Positions 31,008-40,261 of a DNA stretch of 64,000 nucleotides are shown here, one piece after another. Numbering within the stretch: the stretch's first letter is position 1; every line of letters starts with the position of its first letter. A model generated the notes under the pieces. The model saw nothing but the letters and a program-made list of their open reading frames with translations. It did not search any database and had not been told where the DNA came from. The position numbers and the translations under genes were made by a program. Origin of the DNA: Alistipes putredinis DSM 17216 (GTDB lineage: Bacteria; Bacteroidota; Bacteroidia; Bacteroidales; Rikenellaceae); the NCBI RefSeq assembly GCF_000154465.1, contig NZ_DS499579.1:186001-250000 (forward strand), read 5' to 3'.

Positions 31008-33458
31008 TTATTTCTTTTGAAATTTATTACGTGTCCATTCGCATAATTTGCCCCAGAAACCCTTCTTTGTCGTGGTTTCCTCTTCGTCGAGGCCGTACCC
31101 GTAACCATAGCCGTAGCCATAACCGTACCCGTGACGTTTTGTCGAGCTGGCTCCGTTGAGGATGATGGCCATGTTATGGAATTTCTTTTCGCGGTACAGC
31201 CGTTCGATATCCGGCAACTGACGACGGTCGAGCAGGCCTTCCCGTACTACGTAAATGCTGAGGTCTGCCAGGCGGTCGGTGATGATGGCGTCCGCTACGG
31301 CCATCGCCGGGGTGCTGTCGATAATTATGTAGTCGTAGTGGAGTTTCAGTTCCGCGATCAACTCTTCCATCCGCTGGCTCAACAGCATTTCGCTCGGGTT
31401 GGGCGGCTGGATGCCGGCGTAGATGATGTCGAGTTTTTCCGACAGTTTGGATTTGCGGATGATTGCCTGAAGCTCCGTGCTTCCGGACAGGTAGCTCGAA
31501 ACCCCGTTGGTATCTCCGCCGTGCCCCATCTGTTTGGAGAAGGTGCGGCGCCGCAGGTCCAGATCCATGATGACGACCTTCTTGCCCGTCGTGGCGAACG
31601 TCATGGCCAGGTTGGTCGAAACGAACGTCTTTCCGGCGTGGGGATTCGACGAGGTGACCATAATGACTTTTATCTCGCCCTTGCCCAGGTTCATGAAGTT
31701 CATGTTCGAGCGGATCATGCGGAAAGCTTCCGACACCGGATCGCGGCCGTTTTCGCGTACGACGAAGCTGCCCTGTTGCTTTTCTCCCGAATATTGCGGA
31801 ATATCCCCCAGGAACGGAGCCGAAAGGTTGTCCTCGATGTCCTTCCTCCCCCGGATCGTGGTGTCGAGTATCTGGATCAGGTAGATGATCAGGAAGGGGA
31901 TGCCCAGTCCGAACAGGAAGGCGATTCCCGCAATCAGCACGGTATTGGGCGACACGGGGCGCGGGGAACCGTATGCACTGTCGATCGTGCGCGAGTTGCT
32001 TTCCGTGATGACCATGGTGATGGCGTTCTCCTCGCGTTTGTTGAGCAGGTAGAGGTAAAGTTCCTCCTTGATTTTCTGCTGACGGACGATGTCCAGAATC
32101 TGTTTTTCCTGCGTCGGTACCGAGGATATTCGTTGATTGGTCAGCGCCTCTTCCTTTCGTAAAGCGGCCAGTTGGATCTGCAACGTGGAGATATAGGAAT
32201 CGAGCGTCGCGATGATCGACCGGCGTGTGGAAGCCAGTCCGTTGCCGAGATTCTGAATGATCGGGTTGTTCTCCGAACTCTCGGAGTTGAGCTTCATATA
32301 GCGTTGCAACTCGGTATTGTAGCCCTCTATCTGGGAGTTGATCGCGGGGCTGTTGATCGAGAGCGTTCCGGGAATCAGTTCATTGGTTTTGGTCGGGTCC
32401 AGCAGGTATTCTTTGAGGAATTCCGTCATTCGGATCTGGTTTTCCAGCGAGAGGCCGTCGGTTTTATATTGGGCGCTTTCGGTAATCGTCTGCTCGGCTT
32501 CCGATACGATATCGTATATTTTGTTGTCTTTTTTGAATTTTTCGATGTTGCGGTCCACTTCGCTCAGTTCTTCGGAGATGATCTCCAACCGATTGTCGAT
32601 GAATTGTCCCGTGCTTTCTGCGATCCCCCGTTTGTCGTCGATCGCATCTTTTTCGTAAACCGCGATCAGCGTATTGATGACATCTTCCGCTTTTTTGGGA
32701 ACGGAACTTTTCATAGAAATGGTGATGATCGAGGCCTGTTTGTTGGCTACGAAACTTTTGACTTCATGCTGGTAGAACTGCGTTACTACGCCCAAGTTGC
32801 CTTTGGTGACCCGGATCGGAGCCTTTTCGTAGTAATCGGGGGACATATAGAGAGTCGGCCGGATAATCATTTGGCCGACAGGCGTGGAGATCGTATCGCC
32901 GAATACGGCCGAAATTTCCTGCTTGAATTTCTGTTTGTCGGGACCGAATATTTCGAAGTAGTTGAGTTTTACGATGCTGTCGGGGCGCAGCGAAACTTCG
33001 AACCGGAATCCCTGCCGGTCGTTATCGTTGATGAACTCCACTGCGATCGGACTTTGCCCGTAGAGATCCTGGGGACGTAATCCGTCCTTCGTTTCGTATT
33101 GAACGGTCAAACCCAGCTGTTTGACCACTTCCGTCATCAGGCGGCGCGATTGGAGAATATAAATTTCGTTGTCCACATTGCGGCGCTGTGACAGGCCCGC
33201 CAGGTCGCTCAGGGTCGCCAGGTCGGTATCCCCTCCCTTGCGGCTGTCTTTCACGAGGATGTTGGCCGTGCGGCTGTATATTTTCGGGGTGCGTAAAATG
33301 TAGATGTAACCGCATCCGACGCAAACGAATACCGAGATGACGAACCAGTACCAGTTGGCGATTACCGTCTGGATCAGATCGTGCACCGAGAAAGTAATGT
33401 GTTCCTCCTGCTTTGTATCGCTGTTCGCGGAGTTCGGGTTGATATTGTTAGGTGTCAT
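31008..33458 (-). CDS. Wzc-like polysaccharide chain-length and tyrosine autokinase
   Basis: 816-residue inner-membrane protein combining a Wzz domain and a BY-kinase. The first span is WYWFVISVFVCVGCGYIYIL (about 34-53), then a large periplasmic domain with coiled coils (about 280-475) and the second span IAGIAFLFGLGIPFLIIY (about 505-522). The kinase domain has Walker A VTSSNPHAGKTFVSTNLA, Walker A' VVIMDLDLRRRTF and Walker B YIIIDSTPAM. The tail has six Gly-Tyr repeats before LDEEE, replacing the usual tyrosine cluster. It follows the Wza-like gene by 15 bp. No glycosyltransferase or flippase genes lie beside it. Confidence 0.92.
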   Translation of the reverse strand: MTPNNINPNSANSDTKQEEHITFSVHDLIQTVIANWYWFVISVFVCVGCGYIYILRTPKIYSRTANILVKDSRKGGDTDLATLSDLAGLSQRRNVDNEIYILQSRRLMTEVVKQLGLTVQYETKDGLRPQDLYGQSPIAVEFINDNDRQGFRFEVSLRPDSIVKLNYFEIFGPDKQKFKQEISAVFGDTISTPVGQMIIRPTLYMSPDYYEKAPIRVTKGNLGVVTQFYQHEVKSFVANKQASIITISMKSSVPKKAEDVINTLIAVYEKDAIDDKRGIAESTGQFIDNRLEIISEELSEVDRNIEKFKKDNKIYDIVSEAEQTITESAQYKTDGLSLENQIRMTEFLKEYLLDPTKTNELIPGTLSINSPAINSQIEGYNTELQRYMKLNSESSENNPIIQNLGNGLASTRRSIIATLDSYISTLQIQLAALRKEEALTNQRISSVPTQEKQILDIVRQQKIKEELYLYLLNKREENAITMVITESNSRTIDSAYGSPRPVSPNTVLIAGIAFLFGLGIPFLIIYLIQILDTTIRGRKDIEDNLSAPFLGDIPQYSGEKQQGSFVVRENGRDPVSEAFRMIRSNMNFMNLGKGEIKVIMVTSSNPHAGKTFVSTNLAMTFATTGKKVVIMDLDLRRRTFSKQMGHGGDTNGVSSYLSGSTELQAIIRKSKLSEKLDIIYAGIQPPNPSEMLLSQRMEELIAELKLHYDYIIIDSTPAMAVADAIITDRLADLSIYVVREGLLDRRQLPDIERLYREKKFHNMAIILNGASSTKRHGYGYGYGYGYGYGLDEEETTTKKGFWGKLCEWTRNKFQKK

Positions 33459-33473
33459 GCCTTGTTGTGAAAA

Positions 33474-34271
33474 TTAACGGGTGAGTGTGACGATCAGAGT
33501 CGCTACGGACACGGCGGTACTGATCAGCGAGATATAGAAACTGCGGTTCTGGCTGATTTCGCCGGCCTGGGCCCGGTACTTGTTCGGCTTCACGTAAATT
33601 ACGTCGTTCTGCTGGAGATAGAAATAGGGCGAATCGTAAATGTCCTGCGAAGTCAGATCGAGAGATGCCGTGGTGCGGACGCCGTTTTCCTCCCGGATTA
33701 CCTTGACGTCGGAGCGCACGCCGTAGATGGTCAGATCACCTGCCAGCGACAGGGCGTCCAACAGGGAGATGCGGTCGTTGGTGATGTCGTACTGTCCGGG
33801 ACGGGCGACCTCTCCGATGACCGAGATTTTCATGTCGGCGAACTGTATATTGACCGTCGGGTCGCTGATGTATCCGCCTTCCCGGATTTTGTCCGCGATT
33901 TCCTGGGCCAGTTCACTACGGGTCTTGCCCTTGCATTGAATGGGGCCGATGATCGGCATATCGAGGTCGCCGTTTTCATCGACGGTCCTGATCTGTAACG
34001 ACGCACTGTTCGACGAATAGGTCGAAAGAGGGGTTCCGGTCAGGGAGTTGAGAGAGGTCGATGTATTGAACGGCGCAGCCAGTTCCGGGTCCCGGCTGTT
34101 GACCACGACGGTCAGACGGTCCAGCGGCTTGATGCGTATTTGATAATCCTGGGCGATTTTGACCTGCTCGTCGGCTTGAGTGTCTTGCAGGTAGATCACG
34201 CGCTTCTGGGAGGCGCATGACGCAAGAACGACGACCCCGAGCAGGAGGGCGAAGGCCTTTATTCGTTTCAT
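33474..34271 (-). CDS. Wza-like polysaccharide export lipoprotein
   Basis: 265-residue outer-membrane polysaccharide export protein. Start ATG 34271 (MKRIKAFALLLGVV), with lipobox VLASC. About 50-130 is the Poly_export domain (DYQIRIKPLDRLTVVV, DENGDLDMPIIGPIQCKGKT), about 140-230 a SLBB domain (ISVIGEVARPGQYDITND, LLDALSLAGDLTIYG, QNDVIYVKPN). A C-terminal hydrophobic segment (FYISLISTAVSVATLIVTL) may be the membrane helix. It is shorter than E. coli Wza, as usual in Bacteroidota. It is the first gene of the wza-wzc-HAD operon and is divergent from the GH13 gene. Confidence 0.9.
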   Translation of the reverse strand: MKRIKAFALLLGVVVLASCASQKRVIYLQDTQADEQVKIAQDYQIRIKPLDRLTVVVNSRDPELAAPFNTSTSLNSLTGTPLSTYSSNSASLQIRTVDENGDLDMPIIGPIQCKGKTRSELAQEIADKIREGGYISDPTVNIQFADMKISVIGEVARPGQYDITNDRISLLDALSLAGDLTIYGVRSDVKVIREENGVRTTASLDLTSQDIYDSPYFYLQQNDVIYVKPNKYRAQAGEISQNRSFYISLISTAVSVATLIVTLTR

Positions 34272-34310
34272 TTCGAAATAGTTTTGTAGTACACGTGTAA
34301 TTTTGGTATG

Positions 34311-34318
34311 CAAAGGTA
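34311..34318 (-). promoter_or_regulatory. -7 element of the Wza-like operon
   Basis: The minus strand reads TACCTTTG about 40 bp before the ATG at 34271. No clear -33 TTTG. A plus-strand element for the divergent GH13 gene lies 35 bp away. Confidence 0.5.
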
Positions 34319-34352
34319 GAAAAAATATATGAATGGGAAGGTTTTTGTTTGC

Positions 34353-34360
34353 TATATTTG
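34353..34360 (+). promoter_or_regulatory. -7 element of the GH13 gene
   Basis: TATATTTG matches TAnnTTTG about 43 bp before the ATG at 34403. No clear -33 TTTG at the right distance. Confidence 0.5.
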
Positions 34361-34402
34361 CGATTACTGTATTTTATAACGCTAAAAGAGACGATTGATT
34401 AT

Positions 34403-35683
34403 ATGATGAATGCTGTGTGGAGCCGGAATGCCGTGTTGTACGAGATGAATCTGCGGCAGGCGACGCCCGAAGGAACGCTTGCCGCCGCTGCGGAGCGGCT
34501 CGGTTTTTTGCGGGATTTGGGCATCGATGCCGTTTGGCTGATGCCTCATTATCCCATCGGGGAGGTCGGTCGCAAGGGATCGCTGGGCTCCTATTATTCG
34601 ATTCGGGATTACCGGGCCGTCGATCCCGAACTGGGGACGCTGGCCGATTTCGACGCTTTTGTTCGGAGGGCTCACGCCCTGGGAATGAAGGTCTTGATCG
34701 ATTGGGTGGCCAACCATACTTCGCGCGATGCCCGCTGGCTCGCGGAATGTCCGGCCGACTGGTACGAGCGGGACGCTTCGGGCCGGCCCGTCGTTCCTAA
34801 CGGGTGGGATGACACGGCCAAGCTTGATTACACCAATCGGGCCGTCTGGCAGGGACAGATCGACGCCATGCGTTTTTGGCTTGCGGAACACGGGGTGGAC
34901 GGTTTTCGCTGCGATATGGCGATGCTGGTTCCCATCGAATTTTGGCAGGAGGCGGCACGGCGGTTGCGGGCGGTGAAACCCGACCTGTTCCTGCTGGCCG
35001 AAGCCGAGGAAGATTACCTGTTCGACCGGGCTTTCGACGCGTCGTATGCCTGGCGGCTTTATCACCTGATGAACGACGTGGCGCAGCAGAAGTGCCGGGT
35101 CGATCGTATTCGGGAGTATCTTTATGCCGATCGGAAGCACGTCCCGGCTTGGGCTTTGCGGCTGATGTTCACTTCGAATCACGACGAGAACTCCTGGAGC
35201 GGTAGCGAATTCGTCCGCCTGGGGCCTGCCGTGCGGGTCATGACGGCCCTGACGTTTCTGCTGCCGCAGTCGCTGCCGTTGGTTTACACGGGGCAGGAGT
35301 TCGGTTACGACCACTCTTTCGCCTTTTTCGACCGGGACCCGCTGCCTGCTTGCGAGCCGAACGAAACGACGGAGTTCTACCGGCGGCTGATCGCTTTGCG
35401 GCACGATGCTCCGGCTCTCGCTTCCGGGGAGCGGGGCGGCTCCTTCGTCGAAATCCGCAACAATGCCGAGGATTGCCTGCTGACTTTCGTGAGGGAAACT
35501 CCGGAAAATCGGGTAGTCGCCCTGTTGAACGTGTCGCCTTATGAAGTCCATGCCGATTTCGATACGGGAATCTACGCCGGAGGCTATGCGGACGCCCTGA
35601 CGGGCGAACGCGTACAGCTCTGCTCGCATGTCGATGAGCGGATGCCGGGCTGGAGCTTCCGGATTTTGACACGGCCGATGTAG
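34403..35683 (+). CDS. GH13-family alpha-glycosidase
   Basis: 426-residue alpha-amylase-family enzyme without signal peptide, so cytoplasmic. Start at ATG 34403 (or the second ATG at 34406). Barrel motifs: LGIDAVWLMPHYPIG, GMKVLIDWVANHTS (region I), VDGFRCDMA (region II, nucleophile Asp), LFLLAEAEED (region III, acid Glu) and LMFTSNHDENSW (region IV, His-Asp). Substrates are alpha-1,4 or 1,6 glucans or oligosaccharides; the exact specificity cannot be read. The C-terminal beta domain is short. It is likely monocistronic and is divergent from the capsule operon. Confidence 0.9.
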   Translation: MMNAVWSRNAVLYEMNLRQATPEGTLAAAAERLGFLRDLGIDAVWLMPHYPIGEVGRKGSLGSYYSIRDYRAVDPELGTLADFDAFVRRAHALGMKVLIDWVANHTSRDARWLAECPADWYERDASGRPVVPNGWDDTAKLDYTNRAVWQGQIDAMRFWLAEHGVDGFRCDMAMLVPIEFWQEAARRLRAVKPDLFLLAEAEEDYLFDRAFDASYAWRLYHLMNDVAQQKCRVDRIREYLYADRKHVPAWALRLMFTSNHDENSWSGSEFVRLGPAVRVMTALTFLLPQSLPLVYTGQEFGYDHSFAFFDRDPLPACEPNETTEFYRRLIALRHDAPALASGERGGSFVEIRNNAEDCLLTFVRETPENRVVALLNVSPYEVHADFDTGIYAGGYADALTGERVQLCSHVDERMPGWSFRILTRPM

Positions 35684-35806
35684 ATAGGCCGGATTTTTTC
35701 GTACATTTGCCGGCGACGGGGAGGCCGTTTTGCGAAGCGGCAACGGCTTCCCGGTTTCGGAAATGCGCATATAATATAAGTTGCATTAGGTAGGTTTAGT
35801 AGGACG

Positions 35807-36730
35807 ATGAAAAAAATAATTCTGACGATATTTTGCTTCGGAATGCTGTTCCCGCTTCTGGGTTCGGCTGCCCGGCCGTACGGTGTGGAGGAGATTCCCA
35901 ACGTGCAGGTCGGCAACCGTTATCGGTTCACGTCGAATCCCGACGGGGTTCTTTCCCCTTCGGCAGTCGCCGAGATAGACTCGCTTTGCTATTCGCTCAG
36001 GCATCGGGCGCTGGCCCAGGTCGCCGTGGTCGCTGTGGAGGATATTCGCGGAGATGATCTTTTCTCCTTCGCCCATACGCTTTTTTCCCAATGGGGTGTC
36101 GGCCGCGCCGATTCGGACAACGGACTGGGCATTCTCTTGGTCGTCGATCGCCGGGAAGTGCGGTTCGTGACCGGACCGGGACTGGAAGGCGTCTTGCCCG
36201 ATGCACTTTGCAAGCGGATCCAGATGCGTTACATGCTGCCGTATTTCCGGGAGGGAGATTACAGCGCCGGTATGGTGGCGGGGTTGCGTGCCGTGGCATC
36301 GGTGCTCGAGGGCAGCGAGCTCGATTCGGGCGGCAACGACGATTTCCGGGCTGCGGACGATTTGCCGGTGTGGGCGGTTTTCCTGATCGTCTTTCTGGTC
36401 GTCCTCGTGCCGCTGGGCATCATGCTGGTCGGATTCTACCATTCCAGGCGTTGTCCCCGGTGTCGTGCTTTCGCATTGGTGTTGCAATCGCGGAATCTCG
36501 TCGGGCAGACGGACCATTACAACCTGTTCGAAGACACTTACCGTTGCGGCAAATGCGGTTTCGTCGTGAAGCGGCAGTCCCGAAGTGCACGCAGCGATAA
36601 CAACAACCATCGCGGGGGCGGGGGTATGTGGATCGGAGGTTTCGGCGGCGGACACGGTTCGGGCGGCGGCTTCGGTGGAGGTTTCGGCGGCGGCAGCTTC
36701 GGTGGCGGCGGTGCCGGTTCCCGTTGGTAA
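35807..36730 (+). CDS. TPM-domain membrane protein with zinc-ribbon and Gly-rich tail
   Basis: 307-residue protein with a signal peptide (about 1-22), a TPM (YgcG) domain (about 25-160; GVLSPSAVAEIDSLCYSL, DNGLGILLVVDRREVRFVTG, PGLEGVLPDALCKR), one membrane span (about 186-209, VWAVFLIVFLVVLVPLGIML), a four-Cys zinc-ribbon-like pair (CPRC and CGKC) and a Gly/Phe-rich tail ending GGGAGSRW. The TPM part faces outside and the ribbon inside. It precedes a LemA gene, the standard pairing. Phosphatase activity has been reported for some TPM domains, but not shown here. Confidence 0.85.
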   Translation: MKKIILTIFCFGMLFPLLGSAARPYGVEEIPNVQVGNRYRFTSNPDGVLSPSAVAEIDSLCYSLRHRALAQVAVVAVEDIRGDDLFSFAHTLFSQWGVGRADSDNGLGILLVVDRREVRFVTGPGLEGVLPDALCKRIQMRYMLPYFREGDYSAGMVAGLRAVASVLEGSELDSGGNDDFRAADDLPVWAVFLIVFLVVLVPLGIMLVGFYHSRRCPRCRAFALVLQSRNLVGQTDHYNLFEDTYRCGKCGFVVKRQSRSARSDNNNHRGGGGMWIGGFGGGHGSGGGFGGGFGGGSFGGGGAGSRW

Positions 36731-36762
36731 ATTTGGAAATTCACTAAAAAACGATAGAAAAA

Positions 36763-37347
36763 ATGAAAAAAGTTATCTGGATCGTAGTGGTCGTACTTGT
36801 GGTGCTGTTCATCAGCGGCTCCTGTTCGGCCTATAACAGAATGGTCACGGCCGAAGAGACCGTCAATACGACTTGGGCCGATGTCGAGGCGCAGTACCAG
36901 CGTCGTTCCGACCTGATTCCCAATCTGGTCAATACCGTCAAGGGCTATGCTGCGCACGAGCAGTCCACTTTTACCGAGGTGGTCGAGGCCCGTGCCCAGG
37001 CCATGTCGTTCAAACTGGATGCAGCGGACCTGACGCCCGAGAAGCTGGCCGAGTTCCAGCAGGCGCAGCAGAAGGTGGGATCGGCTCTGGGGCGCCTGAT
37101 CGCCGTTGCGGAGCAATATCCCGACCTGAAGGCCAACCAGAATTTCCTGGAGCTGCAAGCCCAACTGGAAGGAACGGAAAACCGGATCGCCGTGGCCCGC
37201 ACACGCTTCAACGATGCGACCCGGCAGTATAACGTGACGATCCGCCGCTTCCCTGCCAACCTGATCGCCGGCATGTTCGGCTTCGATCAGAAAGCCTATT
37301 TTGCGGCCGAGGAAGGTGCGCAGACCGTACCGGAGGTGAAGTTTTGA
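36763..37347 (+). CDS. LemA family protein
   Basis: 194-residue LemA family protein: an N-terminal hydrophobic segment (WIVVVVLVVLFIS, with a Cys at SGSC that could be a lipobox) and a four-helix coiled-coil body (NTTWADVEAQYQRRSDLIPN, then LVNTVKGYAAHE, and RFNDATRQYNVTIRRFPANL). Role unclear; LemA and TPM proteins are co-inherited and thought to act at the envelope. It follows the TPM gene by 32 bp in the same operon. Confidence 0.92.
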   Translation: MKKVIWIVVVVLVVLFISGSCSAYNRMVTAEETVNTTWADVEAQYQRRSDLIPNLVNTVKGYAAHEQSTFTEVVEARAQAMSFKLDAADLTPEKLAEFQQAQQKVGSALGRLIAVAEQYPDLKANQNFLELQAQLEGTENRIAVARTRFNDATRQYNVTIRRFPANLIAGMFGFDQKAYFAAEEGAQTVPEVKF

Positions 37348-37534
37348 GATTCCGGCCTGTGAACGGCGGTGCGGCGATCCTGAAAGGTCGCCGCACCGCG
37401 TTATGTGTCGAGGTCGTAAATGGGATTTCGCCGGTCCTCCGAAGGCTTCGGCCGTGGTGCGAACCCTTTTTTGCCGCAAGGAGGTATTGATAAAAATTTC
37501 GGGGATCGCGGTTAAAATACCCGATAAATTTTTG

Positions 37535-37542
37535 TACTTTTG
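37535..37542 (+). promoter_or_regulatory. -7 element upstream of plsC
   Basis: TACTTTTG matches TAnnTTTG 37 bp before the ATG at 37580. There is no good -33 TTTG. Confidence 0.4.
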
Positions 37543-37579
37543 TTCCTTGAATTATCATGGATAATTGTGACCATACCTT

Positions 37580-38308
37580 ATGTTAAGCGTTTTATTCTAC
37601 CTTTTCCTGTTCGTTATCTGCACTTTTTTTCTGGTATTGTCCGCCGTGGCGTTGCTTTTGACGTGGCCTTTCGACAAATCCCGGAGGATCGTGCACGAAC
37701 TGTCCCGGATACTGGTCCGTATTTTCTATGCAGTTCCGCCTCTGTGGAAGTTCCGGGTTACCGGCAGGGAGTATATCGACCGTCGCAAACCGTACGTTAT
37801 CGTGGTCAATCACCAGGCCGGCCTGGATATTCCGACCCTCTATTTCGTACCGCTCAACTTCCGGTGGGTTTCCAAGCGGGAAGTTTTCAAGGTGCCGTTT
37901 TTCGGCCAGTTCCTTTTGCTGCACGGGGATATCTGCATCAACCGGGGACATGCTACGGCCGCGATGGAGAAGGTGATCCGCGACGGAAAGCTGTGGCTTT
38001 CGCGCGGGGCTTCGGTGGCGATCTTTCCGGAGGGCACGCGTTCGCACGACGGCGAAATCTATCGTTTCAAGGCGGGGGCTTTCACGCTGGCGCGCGAGGC
38101 GGGCGTCGAAATTCTGCCTGTGGTGCTCGACGGTACGACCACGATGATCGGCCGCAACGGGATGTTCAACTGGCGCAATAAATTGACGGTAAGTATTCTG
38201 CCGCCGGTGAGCGCCGAACGGGTCGCCGCTGCCGATCCGAAGGAGCTGATGGAGCAGGTGCGGGCTTCGATGTGCGTAAGGCTCGCCGAAATCAGGAAAC
38301 AGAAATAA
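37580..38308 (+). CDS. plsC: 1-acyl-sn-glycerol-3-phosphate acyltransferase
   Basis: Membrane acyltransferase that converts lysophosphatidate to phosphatidate. 242 residues: one N-terminal span (about 1-28), then the acyltransferase domain with the catalytic motif NHQAGLD (HX4D, about 76-82), FPEGTRS (about 155-161, phosphate-binding), and a Phe/Lys-rich motif II (FKVPFFGQFLLLHGDICINR). Starts at ATG 37580 (MLSVLFYLF). The parE gene follows 6 bp after its stop; the two probably form an operon. Confidence 0.93.
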   Translation: MLSVLFYLFLFVICTFFLVLSAVALLLTWPFDKSRRIVHELSRILVRIFYAVPPLWKFRVTGREYIDRRKPYVIVVNHQAGLDIPTLYFVPLNFRWVSKREVFKVPFFGQFLLLHGDICINRGHATAAMEKVIRDGKLWLSRGASVAIFPEGTRSHDGEIYRFKAGAFTLAREAGVEILPVVLDGTTTMIGRNGMFNWRNKLTVSILPPVSAERVAAADPKELMEQVRASMCVRLAEIRKQK

Positions 38309-38314
38309 ACGATT

Positions 38315-40189
38315 ATGTTCGATAAAAAGATAGATAACACCAGCAACAGCTATGGCGACGATGCCATTGTGACCCTCTCGCCGAGGGAGCATATCCGGTT
38401 GCGGCCGGGTATGTATATCGGCAAGCTGGGCGACGGCTCGCAGGCCGACGACGGCATTTACGTCCTGATCAAGGAGGTGGTGGACAACTCTGTCGATGAG
38501 TTCATCATGGGCGCCGGCAAGCAGATCGACGTGACGGTCGAGGACGACATCGTGACTGTCCGCGACTACGGGCGCGGCATTCCGCTCAAGTCCCTCGCTG
38601 CGGCCGTCAGCGAGATGAATACCGGCGGCAAGTACGGCGGTTCGGCCTTCAAGAAGACCGTCGGACTGAACGGAGTCGGCGTCAAGGCCGTCAATATGCT
38701 TTCGAGCGAATTTACCGCCCGTTCGGTGCGCGACGGCGAGGCCCGCACGGTGACTTTCGCGCAGGGGCTCGAACAGAGCGACCGCTGGGAGAGCGGCGTG
38801 CAGGAGAAAAACGGTACGTTTATCAGTTTCCGTGTGGACCGGGAGGTGTTCGGTGACTATTCCTACAATCTGGAGTATGTCGAGCAGATGATTCGCAACT
38901 ATACTTACCTCAATCTGGGGCTGACCTTCCGTTTCAACGGCCAGAGCTATGTTTCGAAGAACGGCTTGCTGGACCTCCTGGGCGAGAACATGACCGAAGA
39001 GCCGCTCTATGCGCCGATCCACCTTTCGGGCGAGGATATCGAAGTGGCCATCGCACACGGTACGGGCTACGGCGAGAGTTACTATTCGTTCGTCAATGGA
39101 CAATACACCTCGCAGGGCGGTACGCATCAGGCGGCTTTCCGTGAAGCGATCGCCAAGACCATCAAGGAGTTTTATCACAAGGATTACGATCCTTCGGACA
39201 TCCGCACGTCGATCATCGCCGCCATTTCGGTCCGTGTGACCGATCCGGTGTTCGAGTCGCAGACCAAGATCAAACTGGGCTCGAAGGAGATCGAACCGGG
39301 GGTTCCGCTGCGCAACTTCATCGTCGATTTTCTGGCCAAGCACTTGGACGACTACCTGCACAAGCACTCCGAGACGGCGCAGATTCTGCAAAAGAAGATC
39401 GTCGAGAACGAGAAGGAGCGCAAGGCGATCTCCGGTATTCAGAAGAAAGCCCGCGAAACGGCCAAGAAGGTGTCGCTCAACAACAAGAAGCTGCGCGACT
39501 GCAAGATACATCTGACGGACAAGAACGAGCTGGCCGAGGAGTCGATGATCTTCATCACGGAGGGTAATTCGGCATCCGGTTCGATCACCAAGAGCCGCGA
39601 CGTGCGTACGCAGGCGGTTTTTTCGCTGCGGGGCAAGCCGCTCAACTGCTTCGGCCTCACGAAGAAGGTCGTATATGAGAACGAGGAGTTCAACCTGTTG
39701 CAGGCGGCGCTCAACATCGAGGAGGATATGGACAACCTGCGGTACAACAAGGTCGTGATCGCCACCGATGCCGATGTCGATGGCATGCACATCCGTCTGT
39801 TGCTGATGACCTTCTTCCTGCAATTCTTTCCTGACGTGATCCGCGGCGGACACCTGTACGTGTTGCAGACACCGTTGTTCCGGGTGCGTAACAAGAAGGA
39901 GACGCATTACTGTTACAGCGAGGAGGAGAAAAACCGGGCGGTTGCACGATGCGGCGCCAACGCCGAAATCACCCGTTTCAAAGGTCTGGGTGAGATTTCT
40001 CCCGACGAGTTCCGGGGATTCATCGGCCAGGATATCCGCTTGGACAAGGTGCGGCTTACGAAGGACGACCCGATCCACGATATGCTGGAGTTCTACATGG
40101 GTAAGAACACCTATGAGCGGCAGGGCTTCATTATCGGTAACCTGCGTATCGAGGAGGATATCGTGGAGAGCGACCTGGCGATCGGGTAA
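38315..40189 (+). CDS. parE: DNA topoisomerase IV subunit B
   Basis: ATPase subunit of the decatenating type IIA topoisomerase. 624 residues. GHKL ATPase: IRLRPGMYIGKLGDG, VVDNSVDEFIMG (Asn/Asp ATP ligands), VRDYGRGIP, and GLNGVGVKAVNML (the lid). The transducer lies at about 220-390, and the C-terminal Toprim domain has IFITEGNSASG (the usual EGDSA is EGNSA here) and ATDADVDGMHIRL. I call ParE over GyrB because parC follows directly in the same operon and the length is short, without the GyrB insert. Confidence 0.92.
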   Translation: MFDKKIDNTSNSYGDDAIVTLSPREHIRLRPGMYIGKLGDGSQADDGIYVLIKEVVDNSVDEFIMGAGKQIDVTVEDDIVTVRDYGRGIPLKSLAAAVSEMNTGGKYGGSAFKKTVGLNGVGVKAVNMLSSEFTARSVRDGEARTVTFAQGLEQSDRWESGVQEKNGTFISFRVDREVFGDYSYNLEYVEQMIRNYTYLNLGLTFRFNGQSYVSKNGLLDLLGENMTEEPLYAPIHLSGEDIEVAIAHGTGYGESYYSFVNGQYTSQGGTHQAAFREAIAKTIKEFYHKDYDPSDIRTSIIAAISVRVTDPVFESQTKIKLGSKEIEPGVPLRNFIVDFLAKHLDDYLHKHSETAQILQKKIVENEKERKAISGIQKKARETAKKVSLNNKKLRDCKIHLTDKNELAEESMIFITEGNSASGSITKSRDVRTQAVFSLRGKPLNCFGLTKKVVYENEEFNLLQAALNIEEDMDNLRYNKVVIATDADVDGMHIRLLLMTFFLQFFPDVIRGGHLYVLQTPLFRVRNKKETHYCYSEEEKNRAVARCGANAEITRFKGLGEISPDEFRGFIGQDIRLDKVRLTKDDPIHDMLEFYMGKNTYERQGFIIGNLRIEEDIVESDLAIG

Positions 40190-40261
40190 CCGCCGTTTCT
40201 TGTCGGCCGGTGCGGTTTTCTTGTGCGGTGCCGGTGCGAAACCGAAAACAGAACATAGACT

